Shown one piece after another: positions 20,985 through 32,988 of a stretch of 64,000 bases of DNA; position 1 is the stretch's first letter, and each line of letters opens with the position of its first letter. Position numbers and translations under genes: made by a program. The notes beneath the pieces were generated by a model, which saw only the letters and a program-made list of their open reading frames with translations, was not told the origin of the DNA and did not search any database. The stretch lies in contig NC_080539.1 in assembly GCF_028640845.1 (NCBI RefSeq), positions 373,034,733 through 373,098,732 on the forward strand, given 5' to 3'. Source of the DNA: Ahaetulla prasina. Lineage: Eukaryota; Chordata; Lepidosauria; Squamata; Colubridae.

Positions 20985-21210
20985 TTATTTATTTATTTAT
21001 TTATTTTATTTGTCACAACATCATAGAAAAAGGATTATATAGTATATGAACATATATATGAGTAAATATTAGGAGGTATAAGCATCAATATATATATAGG
21101 AAGAAGAAAAGAAAAACAATAGGACAGGAACGGTAGGCACGTTTGTGCGCTTATGCACGCCCCTTATGGTCCTCTTAGGAATGGGGTGAGGTCAATAGTA
21201 GAAAGTTTTT
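20985..21210 (-). mobile_element. LINE 3' end (left half; continues at 26030)
   Basis: TTTATTTGTCACAACATC then GCGCTTATGCACGCCCCTTA is the 3' end of the LINE also at 48025 and 62160. It is cut at AGAAAGTTTTT by an L1 insertion and resumes at 26030. Confidence 0.8.
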
Positions 21211-24200
21211 TTTTGTTTTTTTTTTATTGAAAGAGTTTTAAAAAACAAAACATTTCCTTTTTCTCCTCCTCCCAAAAAACAACCCCTTCCCCTCCTCCTC
21301 CTCCCCGCTTCCGGGTCAATCACAAGGTATTGTTATACATAAACCAAACATAGAATAAAATTTTCCTTCCAATCCAAATAACCACATCCAAAGCTTTTCA
21401 TCTCCCAACCCCTCCCATTACATAAAATAACTTTCTAATTATTCAAAGGCAATCTGATATTTCTTAATCTGATATCTGTTTTGTAGATAATCAATCCATT
21501 TTTTCCATTCAATTAAATATCTTTCCTGCGTATTGTCTTTTAAAAACGCTGAGATTTTAGCCATCTCAGCCAAATTAATAACTTTCAATATCCATTCTTC
21601 TATTGTAGGTATCTCTTCTTTCTTCCAGTATTGTCCAATCAACAGTCTTGCTGCTGTTATTAAATTCAGAATCAATTTAGTCTCAATCCTGTACAATCCG
21701 TTATAATTCCCAAAAGGAAAAATTGTGGCAGGAACTTTATCTTCTTCTTCAGTACATTTTGAATAATCCACCAAATTCTTATCCAAAAGACCTTAATTTT
21801 CTTGCAAGTCCACCAAATATGAAAATATGTAGCATCATCACAATCACACCTCCAACATTTCGCTTGGATATTAGGATACATACATGATAATTTTTTGGGA
21901 TCTAAGTGCCATCTATAAAACATCTTATAAAAATTTTCCGTTAAATTCTGTGCTTGTGTAAACTTAACATTTCTAACCCAAATTTTCTCCCATGTTTCCA
22001 ACATTATTGGTTCCTGAATATTCTGTGCCCATTTTATCATACAATCCTTTACCAAATCCTTTCCGAATCTATTTCAAGCAACACATTATACAATCTCTTT
22101 ATATGCTCCTGGGTCTGATTTCTAATTTGCTTCATTAAATTTTCCTCCCTTTGCATTATACCAATTTTTTGATCTTCTTTCCATCTAGCACTTATTTGCC
22201 CATATTGAAACCAAGTATAATTCCTCCCTTCTTCATTTAATACCTGTAATGATTTTAATTGCAATCTACCTCCTTCAGCATACAAAAGTTCTTTATAAGT
22301 AATCATTTCCTGTTTCTGTTCTATATTTATATTCTCTATTGCATGCCTAGGGCTCGCCCATATAGGAATCTTGTATTCTAATTTATAGGAATATTTTTTC
22401 CAGACCCGCAAAAGAGCCCTTCTCAACACATGATTCTTAAAAGCCCTATCCACTTTTTTTCATAAAATAAGTACGCATGCCATCCATATAACAAGTCATA
22501 ACCTTCTATATTCAAAATTCTTTCCTCTGTTAAGTTAAACCAGTCACTTATTACTGAAAGGGCTACTGCTTCATAATATAATTTAAAGTTAGGCATTCTT
22601 AAACCACCTCTTTCCCGTGAGTCCTGTATTATTTTCATTTTAACCTCGCCTTTTTACCCTGCCATATAAATTTGTTAATCCCAATCTGCCAATCTTCCAA
22701 ATTTTTATCCTTTTAATTATTGGTATCATCTGGAACAGAAACAAAAATCTAGGTAACACATTCATTTTAATAGCCGCAATCCTTCCCAATAGGGATAACT
22801 GCAATTTCTTCCAGCCACTCATATCATTCTGAACTTTTTGCCATAGCAAGTCATAATTATTCTTATAAAGTTTCTTGTTCGATGAGCTAAAATAGACCCT
22901 AAATATTTAACCTTTTTACTACCTCAAATCCTGTCATTTCCTCTAGTTTTTGTTTCTGTTGTATAGACATATTTTTAATTATCACTTTTGTTTTATTCTG
23001 ATTTATTTTAAATCCTGATACCTTTCCATATTTATCAATTACTTCCAACAAAAATCTACTTGAATTTATAGGATTTTTAATTAAACATCATCACATGGGG
23101 ACTGGAGGATAATGAACTTGCAGGAACTGGGTATGTCTAGTTTAATGAAAAGAAGGACTACTGGAGACATGATAACAGTGTTCCAATATCTCAGGGTTGC
23201 CACAAAGAAGAGGGAGTCAAACTATTCTCCAAAGCACCTGAGGGTAAAACAAGAAGCAATGGGTGGAAACTAATCAAGTTTTGTTTCAGGAGTTTCCTGA
23301 CAGTTAGAACAATTAATCAGTGGAACGACTTGCCTGCAGAAGTTGTGAATGCTCCAACACTGGAAATTTTTAAGAAAATGTTGGATAACCATCTGACTGA
23401 GATGGTGTAGGGTTTCCTGCCTGGGCAGGGGGTTGGACTAGAAGGCCTCCAAGGTCCCTTCCAACTCTGATGTTATGTTATGTTATGTTATCATCTGCAA
23501 AAGCTCTAACTTTATACTCATATTGTCTAATCTTAATTCCCTCTATTTTCATTAATTCTCGTATTTTATCTAATAATGGTTCCAGAGTCAAAACAAACAA
23601 TAATGGTGATAAGGGACATCCCTGTCTCGTTCCTTTCGCAATCTTAATAACTTCTGTCAAGCTACCATTTACTATAATCTGTGCTGTTTGCTCTCCATAA
23701 ATCGCTTTAATTATTCTAATAAAACAGTCTCCAAATTGCATTTTCTCTATTAATTTAAATAAAAAATCCCAATGCAATCGATCAAAGGCTTTCTCTGCAT
23801 CCAAAAAAATAAGTGCCGCTGAAGTATTCTTCTTTTCCAAATATTCCAATATATTAATAATCTGTCTAACATTATTCCTCATCTGCCTCCCTTTTATAAA
23901 ACCAGATTGATCAGTATGAATTCTTTGTTGTAAAACTAACATTAATCTATTTGCTATTATTTTTACAAAAATCTTATAATCATTATTTAAAAGTGAAATC
24001 GGCCTGTAGTTACCAGGTTTAGAGCAGTCTTGCTCCTCTTTCGGTATCAGTGAAATAAAAGATGTTTTCCATGACGGGGGTATTCCCACTCCTAATTGTA
24101 TCTGATTAAATAATTCTTTAAGTGGGCCTAATATTTCATCCTGTGTTTTTTTATAATAAGTTGCTGTAAGACCATCTGTACCAGGGGTTTTCCCCATTTT

Positions 24201-26029
24201 TAATTGTTTAATTGCCTCCACTATTTCTCCAGTATCTATCGGCCGATTCAGCTCCTCCCTCTGTTCTAATGTTAGAATATTAACCTTATAATCTTTCAAA
24301 TAATCATAAATGTCCCTATTCAATATTTTGTCTTTTGCATATAGTGCAGTATAAAATTCTGAGAATGCCTTTTTAATTTTATCCTGTTGGTATATCTCTT
24401 TACCTTTATATTCTATTTTTTGTATGACACGTGCTTTCTGTTTCTTCCTTAAATTATATGCCAACCATCTCCCAGGTTTATTTGCATTACAAAAGGTATT
24501 ATGTTTATTCGTTGCCACCTGGTCTGCCATTAACATATTAAATTGACTCTGTAATATTTTTATAGCCTCTTTAAGTTTGTGATCTTGTGGGTTTTGAATT
24601 AATAACTGTTGCTTCCTTTGAATTTCTTCTTCCAAATACCTACGCTGCCTTTGTTTATTATTCCTTTGCCTATTGTCCAAGTAAATCAATATCCCTCTAA
24701 TAAACGCTTTGCTCGCCTCCCACACAGTTCCTATAGGTGTCCCTTTGTACATATTAAAATCAAAAAATTCTTTTAACTGTTTCTTACAATAAGTTACATT
24801 ATCCTCATATCTAAACAGATTTTCATTCAACCTCCATGTTCTACCACCTTTTTTCCCTTGTAATAATTCCATCCATACTGGGCTATGGTCAGTTAAACAC
24901 CTCGGAAATATCTTCGTTTTCTTCACCCTAGAAAGCAAGTCATTAGAAATTAAAATTAAATCAATACGTGAAAAGATTGATGCCTATCAGAAAAAAGTAA
25001 AATCTCTCTCATCTGGATTCCGTAACCTCCATATATCTCTAAACTCAAAGTCTTCCATCATTTCAAAAAAGGATTTTGGTAATTTTGCATGTATAGGTAT
25101 CTTCTTGGAGGAGGTTCTCTTATCCTTCTTGTATCAATTACTCCATTCCAGTCTCCTAATAAAATAAACGAACTATAATCCCAGAGGGTCAACCTCTCAT
25201 GTAACATTTTGTAAAACTTTTCTTGTTGCTGATTAGGTGCATAAATACCTATCAACAAAGTCTTTTTTGCATCTATCACCAGTTCAATAGCAATAAATCT
25301 TCCTTGAATATCTGCCTCAATTAACTTAGCTGGTATATCCTTCCTGATATATACAACAATTCCATGCTTCTTTTCCAAAGCTGATGCAACAAAATGGTTA
25401 CCCAATTTTGAATTAATTAAATATTTTTGGTCTGATAATTTTATATGTGTCTCTTGCAAACAAATCACATCATTTTTAAATTGTTTCAAGTAGTGAAATA
25501 TTTTCCTTCTTTTCTGAGCTGAATTCAAGCCATTAACATTCCATGACAAGATTCTATTTGCCATTACTGGCCTCCTGAAGCTTTGAAGCAGATAACAGAA
25601 GCTCCTCCTCCGGTATCTTCCGTCTAGCTCCTCCCACAGCTTCCATACTGGGATCCTGACTTTTACTTTGAGACTGTTGCTCTTCTTACGCTTAAGGGCC
25701 CTCTTGTCACCCTTTGCTCTTGTGGTTCCTCTAATACTGGCAGCAATAAAGGCTCTTGGATCACCACGCCTTCTTGAGTCTCTTGAAGTTTTTCTATCAC
25801 TTCTATTTCGACTTTCAAAACTGTAGAAAGAAAATCCTTTGCCTTTAAAACAGTGTCAATTCTATATCTCCTTCCTTGATAGAATACTGTCAGTCCAACT
25901 GGCACCTCCCATCTGAATTGAATCTGATGTTTTTTAAGTTCTTGTGTAAAAAAAGCAAATTCCTTCCTGTCTCTTAACATCTTTGAAGGAATCTCTTTCA
26001 ACACCTTCAACTCCTGTTCTCCAATTTTT
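21211..26029 (-). mobile_element. L1 LINE, 5'-truncated in ORF1, broken
   Basis: Read on the minus strand: ORF1 C-terminal domain (about 26029-25663, starting NCLKIGEQELKVLKEIP), ORF2 endonuclease (25564-25058, MANRILSWNVNGLNSAQKR, with GDWNGVID), reverse transcriptase (24938-23478, SFISLIPKEEQD, FLDAEKAFDRLHWDF, RQGCPLSPLLF, FADD), then C-terminal fragments (22849-21439) and a poly-A end at about 21211. Frameshifts separate endonuclease from transcriptase, and a CR1 insertion at 23093-23489 breaks the transcriptase. The flanks AGAAAGTTTTT / AGACAGTTTTT form an 11-bp target duplication with one difference. Not active. Confidence 0.93.
23093..23489 (+). mobile_element. CR1 insertion in L1 reverse transcriptase
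   Basis: CR1 3' portion with tail (TGTTA)n. ATCATC is duplicated on both sides (23087-23092, 23490-23495), which are the codons of the L1 catalytic Asp-Asp on the minus strand. Confidence 0.9.
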
Positions 26030-26447
26030 AGACAGTTTTTGGTTGAAGCTTTTAGGATTATGGGAAGAGACCACAGAGTCAGGTAAAGTGTTCCAAGCAC
26101 TGATGATTCTGTTACAGAAGTCATATTTTCTGCAACCTAGATTAAAGCGGTTGACATTAAGTTTAAATCTATTGGTTGCTCTTGTATTATTGCAATTGAA
26201 GCTGAAGTAGTCTTTAACAGGAAGGACATTACAATAGATGATTCTGTGAGTTAAACTTAGGTCTTGTCGAAGGCGACGGAGTTCCAAGTTTTCTAAGCCT
26301 AGGATTTCAAGTCTGGTGGGATAAGGTATTTTGTTGTTTTCAGAGGAATGGAGAACTCTTCTTGTAAAATATTTCTGAACTCGCTCAATTGTATTGATGT
26401 CAGAGATGTGGTGAGGGTTCCAAACAGGCGAGCTGTTAAGGAGGAAT
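26030..26447 (-). mobile_element. LINE ORF2 C-terminus (right half)
   Basis: On the minus strand it reads IPYPTRLEILGLENLELRRL, then HRIIYCNVLPVKDYFSFN and WNTLPDSVVSS. Together with 20985-21210 it forms one copy of the LINE also found at 48025 and 62160. It is CR1/L2-superfamily-like; exact clade not assigned. Confidence 0.8.
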
Positions 26448-26584
26448 CACGGCTACGGTGCCCGGCAATGGTTTAAAATAGAGGTCTCCAATTTTGGAGC
26501 CTCTGGGGAATTCTGAGAATTGAACTCCACAAGTCTGAAAAGTTTTGTCAAGTTTGGATATCCTTGATTTAAGGCAGTGTTTCT
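26448..26584. mobile_element. Decayed MITE fragment
   Basis: Contains AGGTCTCCAATTTTGGAGC and GGGGAATTCTGAGAATTGAA, an inverted MITE interior. Confidence 0.5.
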
Positions 26585-27600
26585 CTATCTCTCTCTTTTT
26601 ATTGTTTTAACGTGATACACAATCTGACAAACACAAAACACATAACATTTAAATATTTCATATTTCTAAACAGCGTTTCTTAGTGGTCTTCTTTCGCTTT
26701 TATACCTTTTCCCCATATCACATTTGTTATTTTATTATCTTTCTTATCCCCTTTTCTTTAGTTACATTTAATTATCTAATACTAATAGCTTTACTTTTCT
26801 AGATTCTTACATATTTATTAATTACATATTGTACATTTCTAATGCATTCAGTACGTTTTAATTTCTCCCCTTTATTTTTTTCCCTTTATTTCTAGAGTCA
26901 AGCCATTTATACCATTTCTCCCAGATTATATAATAATCTGTCTCTTCTTTCGCGTTAATTTCTTTTGTTAACTTGTCCATTTCGGCACAGGATAAAACTT
27001 TCCCTATCACTTCTTCATCTGTTGGTATCTTTTCCTGTTTCCAATTTTGCGCATGTGTTCTTCGTACAGTTGTTATAATGTGTAAAATTATATATTTTAT
27101 TTCTTTGGTGAATGTTCTCATAAAGATTTCTAATAAGGGCCGCGGTGTGGCTCAGGCTGTAAGAAGCCTGTTATTAAACACAGCTGCCTGCAATTACTGC
27201 AGGTTCAAGTCCCACCAGGCCCAAGGTTGACTCAGCCTTCCATCCTTTATAAGGCAGGTAAAATGAGGACCCAAATTGTTGGGGGGGGCAATAAGTTGAC
27301 TTTGTATATAAATATACAAATAGAATGAGACTATTGCCTTACACAATGTAAGCCGCCCTGAGTCTTCGGAGAAGGGCGGGATATAAATGTAAAAAAAAAA
27401 AAAAGTTTCCGATTTGCTTTCAACTGGTTGTTCTGTTATTTTTTTCTAGCCATTTTTTGATATTTGCCCAGAATTTTATTGCTGCCGGTCACATCCACCA
27501 TAGATGGCAATATGTTGCTGAATTTTTTTTGCATTTCCAATATGTTGAATTATTATTTGGGAACATCTTTGCAAGTTTTGTAGGTGGAAGGTGCCGGTGT
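26585..27600 (-). mobile_element. L1-type ORF2 C-terminus and 3' UTR, split by SINE
   Basis: On the minus strand 27121-26858 reads NWKQEKIPTDEEVIGKVL, then WEKWYKWLDS, an L1 ORF2 C-terminal signature, followed by an A/T-rich 3' UTR. A SINE at 27139-27405 interrupts it and L1-like text continues to about 27590. Confidence 0.7.
27139..27405 (+). mobile_element. tRNA-derived SINE
   Basis: GTGTGGCTCAGGCTGTAAGA head, GTTCAAGTCCCACCAGG B box, GCCGCCCTGAGTCTTCGGAG tail, A-rich end. Confidence 0.85.
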
Positions 27601-27604
27601 TTGT

Positions 27605-27855
27605 CAAGTTGGAGTTGTGGACTCCCAGAATTCCCCAGCCAGCAGATCTCCAAATTTGGCAACTTTAAGGCTCGTGGACTTCAACTCCCAGAATTCCCCA
27701 GACAGCTGGGGAAATTCTGGGAGTTGAAATCCACCAGTCTTAAAAGTTTGCCAAGTTTGAAGATCCTTGATCTAAAGCAGTGTTTCTCTAGCAGGGTGAG
27801 TTTAAGATGTGTGGACTTTGACTCCCAGAATTCCCCAGCCAGCACATTGGCAAGA
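27605..27855. mobile_element. Cluster of hAT-type MITE fragments
   Basis: Repeated ACTCCCAGAATTCCCCAG pieces in both orientations, the same interior as at 6680 and 18196. Confidence 0.7.
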
Positions 27856-27867
27856 AGGGAATGGAAT

Positions 27868-28540
27868 CAGGGGTGAAATGCTTCTGGTTTGGACCGGATC
27901 GTGCGATCTGATAGTGATGGGGGCGGGTAGTTCGGAGAACTGGTAGCAAACATCCCTGCCCCCCCCCTGCACCGCCCACACCTCGCTGTTCCTCTTCTCT
28001 GTCCCTGAAGCTCTTGGTGGTGATATAACTGCAAACAGCCTTAAATGATTGCCGCGGCGCTTCAAAGGGCCACACTACAACTGATCAGCGCTGTAAGACG
28101 GCTAGTAGACCGGTGCCTCTATTTTTAAAGAAGGTAGACCAGTGCGCTCCGAAAAAAAGGCAATTAGTAGACCGGTGCCTCTATTTTTAAAGAAGGTAGA
28201 ACGGTGCGCTCCGAAAAAAAGGCAGTTAGTAGACCGGTGCCTCTATTTTTAAAGAAGGTAGACCGGTGCGCTCCGAAAAAAAGGCAATTAGTAGACCGGT
28301 GCCTCTATTTTTAAAAAAGGTAGACCGGTGCGCTCCGAAAAAAAGGCAATTAGTAGACCGGTGCCTCTATTTTTAAAAAAGGTAGACCAGTGCGCTCCCA
28401 AGTTTTGTATATTTTGTTATTATTTTTATTATTTAATATTATTGGCCATGCCCATTCAGTCACCTGACCACCAAGCCACGCCCACCAATTAAGCCACGCC
28501 CACAGAACTGGTAGGGAAAAATTTTAGATTTCACCCCCTG
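27868..28540. mobile_element. hAT-type element carrying a 62-bp minisatellite
   Basis: The ends are CAGGGGTGAAATGC and GATTTCACCCCCTG. The exact target AATGGAAT is on both sides (27860-27867, 28541-28548). Inside, 28100-28400 is a tandem array of five 62-bp units each containing GTAGACCGGTGCCTC. No transposase frame. Confidence 0.95.
28100..28400. repeat. 62-bp minisatellite inside hAT element
   Basis: Successive GTAGAC landmarks fall at 28105, 28167 and 28229, exactly 62 bp apart. Units alternate AGACCGGTGCCTC and ACCGGTGCGCTCCG. Confidence 0.95.
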
Positions 28541-28832
28541 AATGGAATGTTCTAGAGAAGGGCATGGCTGGCTGGCTGGCACAATAACCAGGACTTAAGT
28601 CAATTGGCCCTTCACTGTGGGACCTCTGCAATTAATATAATGACATCTGGAGCGCATGAAAACTGGAATCTCGGATGGGAGGACGGAAGAGTTAGTGGCT
28701 ATGGCAACTATCTTCTATATTCCTTTTGCTGTGAAGACTCTTGTTACCGTGGCAACACCCCCCCCCCATGAAAGTGATGCTTCCTAAAAGGGAGGATACA
28801 TCCTTTTTTTTAAAAAAAATATTTTTTATAGA

Positions 28833-29155
28833 CAGGTAAAGGTAAAGGTTCCCCTCGCACATATGTGCTAGTTGTTCCTGACTTAGGGGTGATCGCTTCT
28901 TGTGTTCAAGAGCCAGCGCTGTCCAAGACGTCTCCGTGGTCATCTGGACGGCATGACTCAACGCCAAAGGCGCACGCTGTTACCTTCCCACCAAAGGGGT
29001 CCTATTTTTACTTGCACTTTTACGTGCAAACTGTTAGGTTGGCAGAAGCTGGGACAAGTAACGGAGCTCATCACGCTGCAGCACTAGATTGAACCGCTGA
29101 GCTGCCGACCTTTCGATCGACAAGCTCAACGTCCTAGCCCCTGAGCCACCGCGTC
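28833..29155 (-). mobile_element. Sauria-type SINE (minus)
   Basis: AGGTAAAGGTAAAGGTTCCC then CGCACATATGTGCTAGTTGT at left (inverse tail), and CTTTCGATCGACAAGCTCAA then GAGCCACCGCG at right (inverse head). Confidence 0.88.
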
Positions 29156-29164
29156 CCCCCCCTT

Positions 29165-29575
29165 TTTTTTTTATAGACAAACATACATTTAAAAAAACAT
29201 CAGTAATTCCTTCCGTGTGACATCTCGGGGTTTCTTCTTTCTTCATTCCAATTTAAACTATTAACACTTTTCCACAGATACATTATTATCACTTTCTTAC
29301 ATAATTTATCCATTGCTCATCTATACTTTTCTTCTAACCAATGGTAAAATTTATCCCATATCTTAAAATATTCCGAATCCTCTCTTTCTTTAATCATCAG
29401 AGTTAATCCGTTCATTTCTGCACAATCTAAAATTTCTCCTTCCGGGGGTATTTTCTCTGCTTTCCAATTTCGCGCAAAAGCAATTCTTGCTGCTGTAATT
29501 ACATGTATAATCGAATAAATATGTTATTTACTAATTTTCTCTGGTAGGATTCCTCCTGATGGGTTAGACATCATC
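29165..29575 (-). mobile_element. L1-type ORF2 C-terminus / 3' UTR fragment
   Basis: A T-rich left end (inverse poly-A), then text resembling the L1 C-terminal part at 26858. No intact frame. Confidence 0.55.
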
Positions 29576-29589
29576 CTTATTCAGAACTA

Positions 29590-29690
29590 TTCGGGTTAAA
29601 GGCAGTCCTCGACTTACGACGTCAATTGAGCCCTACATTTCTGTTGCTAAGCAAGACAGGGGTTAAGTGAGCTTTGTTGCCTCCAAATAG
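29590..29690. mobile_element. Tigger-like MITE fragment
   Basis: GGCAGTCCTCGACTTACGAC then AAGTGAGCTTTG-like family text. Confidence 0.55.
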
Positions 29691-29734
29691 TAGTTTCGCT
29701 CTAACTACACAAACACACAAATTCTCACAAAGCT

Positions 29735-30335
29735 GTATGTGGCATTTTGTGTGTGTGTGTGTGTGAGTCAGTTGTGTTGTGTTGTGTTGTGTGTGTGTAA
29801 AATGTGAAAGTTGGTTTTTGGGCTTTTTGTGGCTGTGTGAGGTTTCTGCTTGTTGCAGGGGCCATTTTGGGTGAGGTGCAGCTGCTTTTACATTGTGTGT
29901 GAGTCTGTTGTGTTGTGTTGTGTGTGTGTGTAAAGTGTGAAAGTTGGTTTTTGAGCTTTTTGTGGCTGTGTGAGGTTTCTGCTTGTTGCAGGGGCCATTT
30001 TGGGTGAGGTGCAGCTGCTTTTACATTGTGTGTGAGTCTGTTGTGTTGTGTGTAAAATGTGAAAGTTGGTTTTTGGGCTTTCTGTGGCTGTGTGAGGTTT
30101 CTGCTTGTTGCAGGGGCCATTTTGGGTGAGGTGCAGCTGCTTTTACATTGTGTGTGAGTCTGTTGTGTTGTGTTGTGTTGTGTGTGTGTAAAATGTGAAA
30201 GTTGGTTTTTGGGCTTTTTGTGGCTGTGTGAGGTTTCTGCTTGTTGCAGGGGCCATTTTCGGTGAGATGCAGCTGCTTTTACATTGTGCGTGTTGTGTTG
30301 TGTGTGTGTAAAGTGTGAAAGTTGGTTTTTAGTAC
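29735..30335 (+). repeat. Minisatellite of 120-136 bp units
   Basis: Five units. GAAAGTTGG landmarks fall at 29806, 29939, 30061, 30197 and 30317. Units differ mainly by the number of TGTTG pentamers. Each carries GGCCATTTTGGGTGAGGTGC. The same unit occurs inverted at 60420-60780 inside a hAT element. Confidence 0.93.
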
Positions 30336-30339
30336 CTCT

Positions 30340-30618
30340 TATTGTTTTGTGTACTTTATTATTTTTATTATTTATTGTTATTGGCAATGCTCACCCAGTC
30401 GGCTGAAGAGGTTGTAGAAAAAATGCTTCGAAAGGGTTCTGACGATTCCAGCTGAGCCGTGTGATCATCAGAGGCTTTTTTTTTTACTTTTAAAATCATT
30501 TTTCCAGCTGAAGAAAAAAATGCTTTTAAAAGTTAAAAAAAAACCCTCTGGTGAGGGTTTTGGGGGGGCAAATGCGGGGGAGGCATGGGCGGGGGATTTT
30601 TGCTACCGGTTCTCCAAA
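30340..30618. mobile_element. Part of a hAT-type element (same family as 60280)
   Basis: TTATTGTTATTGGCAATGC, GGTTCTGACGATTCCAGCTG and TTTTTGCTACCGGTTCTCC are internal blocks of the 60280-62092 element. The other end appears at about 36000-36035, so an L2 lies inside it. Confidence 0.65.
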
Positions 30619-30632
30619 CCATCCGCTGCCAT

Positions 30633-30707
<75 letters not shown>

Positions 30708-30853
30708 TTAAACTTTTATACCGCCCTTCTCCCGAAGAACTCAGGGCAGTGTACAGCCAAGATAAAAAGCAATAAGTATACAAAGTTAAAAACCCTCTTG
30801 AGGAAATTTCAAATATTTAAGGGATTTTGACCCTCCAAACCATCCGCTGCCAT

Positions 30854-30928
<75 letters not shown>

Positions 30929-31139
30929 TTAAACTTTTATACCGCCCTTCTCCCGAAGAACTCAGGGCAGTGTACAGCCAAGATAAAAAGCAATAAGTAT
31001 ACAAAGTTAAAAATCAATTTAAAATACCTATTCAATAGTGGCCGAATTAAAACCGTCAAATTGACCAACCTAAAATACCCCATATAAAATTACAGAAGAT
31101 TTAAAAATTTAAAATTTAAAATTTAGAAATTTAAAAAAT

Positions 31140-32744
31140 CTAAAAAATCAGTCCAGTCCCGCTTGAATGAATAAATGTCCCCTGGAGCCAGCCTCGTGTC
31201 ACCTCCTGTGTGGCCAGCACCAGCCAGGAGGGGCACGGGTCCAGTAAACATGTAGTGGCATGCAGCCTCCCCAGCAGCCTGTCCACGTCCTCGGGAGTCA
31301 CAGAATCGAACTCATCCCAAACGGTATCAACAAGACGCACCTCAGTCATCTCATCCGGATCATCGCAATCTTGGTCCAAGCTATCCCGGAGCTGAGCGAT
31401 TTTATCATATAGATAACCGTTAAACTCCTCGGCACGTCCCTGTAAGGGGTCATCCCGCTCCCCCTGGTGAAGGAGGGAACGGGTTACCCGGAACAGGGCG
31501 GCCGGGCGGTTATCTGCCAACGCAATGAGGGAGGAAGCGTAGGAGCGCCTCACCACCCTCAGTGCCACTAGGTAGGTCTTTGAAAAAGACCTAACTAGTG
31601 TCCGATCAGCTTCGGAACGGCTGGACCTCCAAACGCTCTCTAGGCGTCTTCTCCGGCGTTTCATCTCTCTCAGCTCCTCAGAGAACCAAGGAGCTAATTG
31701 AGATCTGCGCCGGGTCAGAGGCCGCAAAGGCACGACACGGTCCAAAGCCCCAGCCGCGGCCTGTTCCCAGGCCGCAACTAGTTCTTCGGTCGTGCCGTGG
31801 GCAAGATCCTCAGGAAACGGCCCAAGCTCCGTCTGGAACCTCTCAGGGTGCATCAGGCACCTGGGACGGAACCAACGTATTGGTTCCGTCTCCCTGTGGT
31901 GGTGAGTAGCGGTCTGAAAGTCTAGGCGGAGGAGAAAATGATCTGACCATGACACCGGTAACATCACTAAATCTCTTACTACCAGATCATTAAACCACTG
32001 TCCAGAGATATAAATCAGGTCCAGCGCGGATCCCCCCATGTGGGTAGGGCCATCAGTTATTTGAACCAGGTCCAAGGCCGTCATGGAAGCCTGGAACTCC
32101 TGAACCACTGTCGACGACAAGCCGGCCGATGGCAAGTTGAAGTCACCCATGACCAAAAGTCTGGGGATCTCCACCGCCACCCCGGCAAGCACCTCCAGCA
32201 GCTCAGGCAGGGCTGTAGTCACGTAGCAAGGAGTCAGGTACGCGATCAACAGACCCATCTGATTCTTATGGCCCCACTTCACAAGAAGGGATTCGCAGCC
32301 GGCTATCTGAGGAACAGTGGTCTCTCTCGGCTCCAGACCCTCTTTCATAACAACCGCCACCCCTCCACCCCTACCCTGGGCCCTCGGCTGATGGAATGCT
32401 CGGAAACCTGGAGGGCACAGTTCAACTAGGGGCATGCCCCCTTCTGCGCCCAACCAGGTCTCCGTAATGCCCATAAAGTCCGTGGATTCCCCCTGAATAA
32501 GGTCACAAATCAGGAGGGCTTTATTAACCACGGACCGGGCATTACATAACATCAACCGGAGGCCCGGGCTCTGAGGATCCTGGCCTACCGGGGAACGGGA
32601 AAAGACTGGGGGGCCGGAGCACGTGATCGCTTTTAAACAGCAAGCACGAGCTCCCAGAAAGCGATATGGCCCCTTGCTTCCGCCATATCTGCCCCTCCCA
32701 CTTACCGTACAGATGGAGCCAACTTCCACCTCTGATGCACTCAC
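31140..32744 (-). CDS. L2 LINE endonuclease ORF, 534 codons, no RT
   Basis: A mobile-element gene, not a host gene. The frame contains apurinic-type endonuclease motifs: [17 protein letters not shown] near the start, [55 protein letters not shown] and [12 protein letters not shown]. These are typical of L2-clade ORF2. After the connecting region ([26 protein letters not shown]), where RT would begin, it runs into 3' UTR sequence and stops. It is uninterrupted, unlike the sister copy at 34757-33858. Start choice is uncertain; the first Met may lie within the ORF2 leader. Confidence 0.8.
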   Translation of the reverse strand: MSASEVEVGSICTVSGRGRYGGSKGPYRFLGARACCLKAITCSGPPVFSRSPVGQDPQSPGLRLMLCNARSVVNKALLICDLIQGESTDFMGITETWLGAEGGMPLVELCPPGFRAFHQPRAQGRGGGVAVVMKEGLEPRETTVPQIAGCESLLVKWGHKNQMGLLIAYLTPCYVTTALPELLEVLAGVAVEIPRLLVMGDFNLPSAGLSSTVVQEFQASMTALDLVQITDGPTHMGGSALDLIYISGQWFNDLVVRDLVMLPVSWSDHFLLRLDFQTATHHHRETEPIRWFRPRCLMHPERFQTELGPFPEDLAHGTTEELVAAWEQAAAGALDRVVPLRPLTRRRSQLAPWFSEELREMKRRRRRLESVWRSSRSEADRTLVRSFSKTYLVALRVVRRSYASSLIALADNRPAALFRVTRSLLHQGERDDPLQGRAEEFNGYLYDKIAQLRDSLDQDCDDPDEMTEVRLVDTVWDEFDSVTPEDVDRLLGRLHATTCLLDPCPSWLVLATQEVTRGWLQGTFIHSSGTGLIF

Positions 32745-32913
32745 CCCTCCTTGGGCCTAATGGAGAAACGCCAGGAACAGTTTCCGGGACTAGACCTGCC
32801 CTTCCCGGCGGGTTCTTCCCCCCACCCGACACTACCCTCCCCCCTTTAAAAACCCTCTTGAGGAAATTTCAAATATTTAAGGGATTTTGACCCTCCAAAC
32901 CATCCGCTGCCAT

Positions 32914-32988
<75 letters not shown>

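Noticed and set aside
29725..30387. 220-codon frame with repeated HTQHN and SHSHKK text
   Set aside because: Translation of the minisatellite on its minus strand; stop-free only by unit composition.
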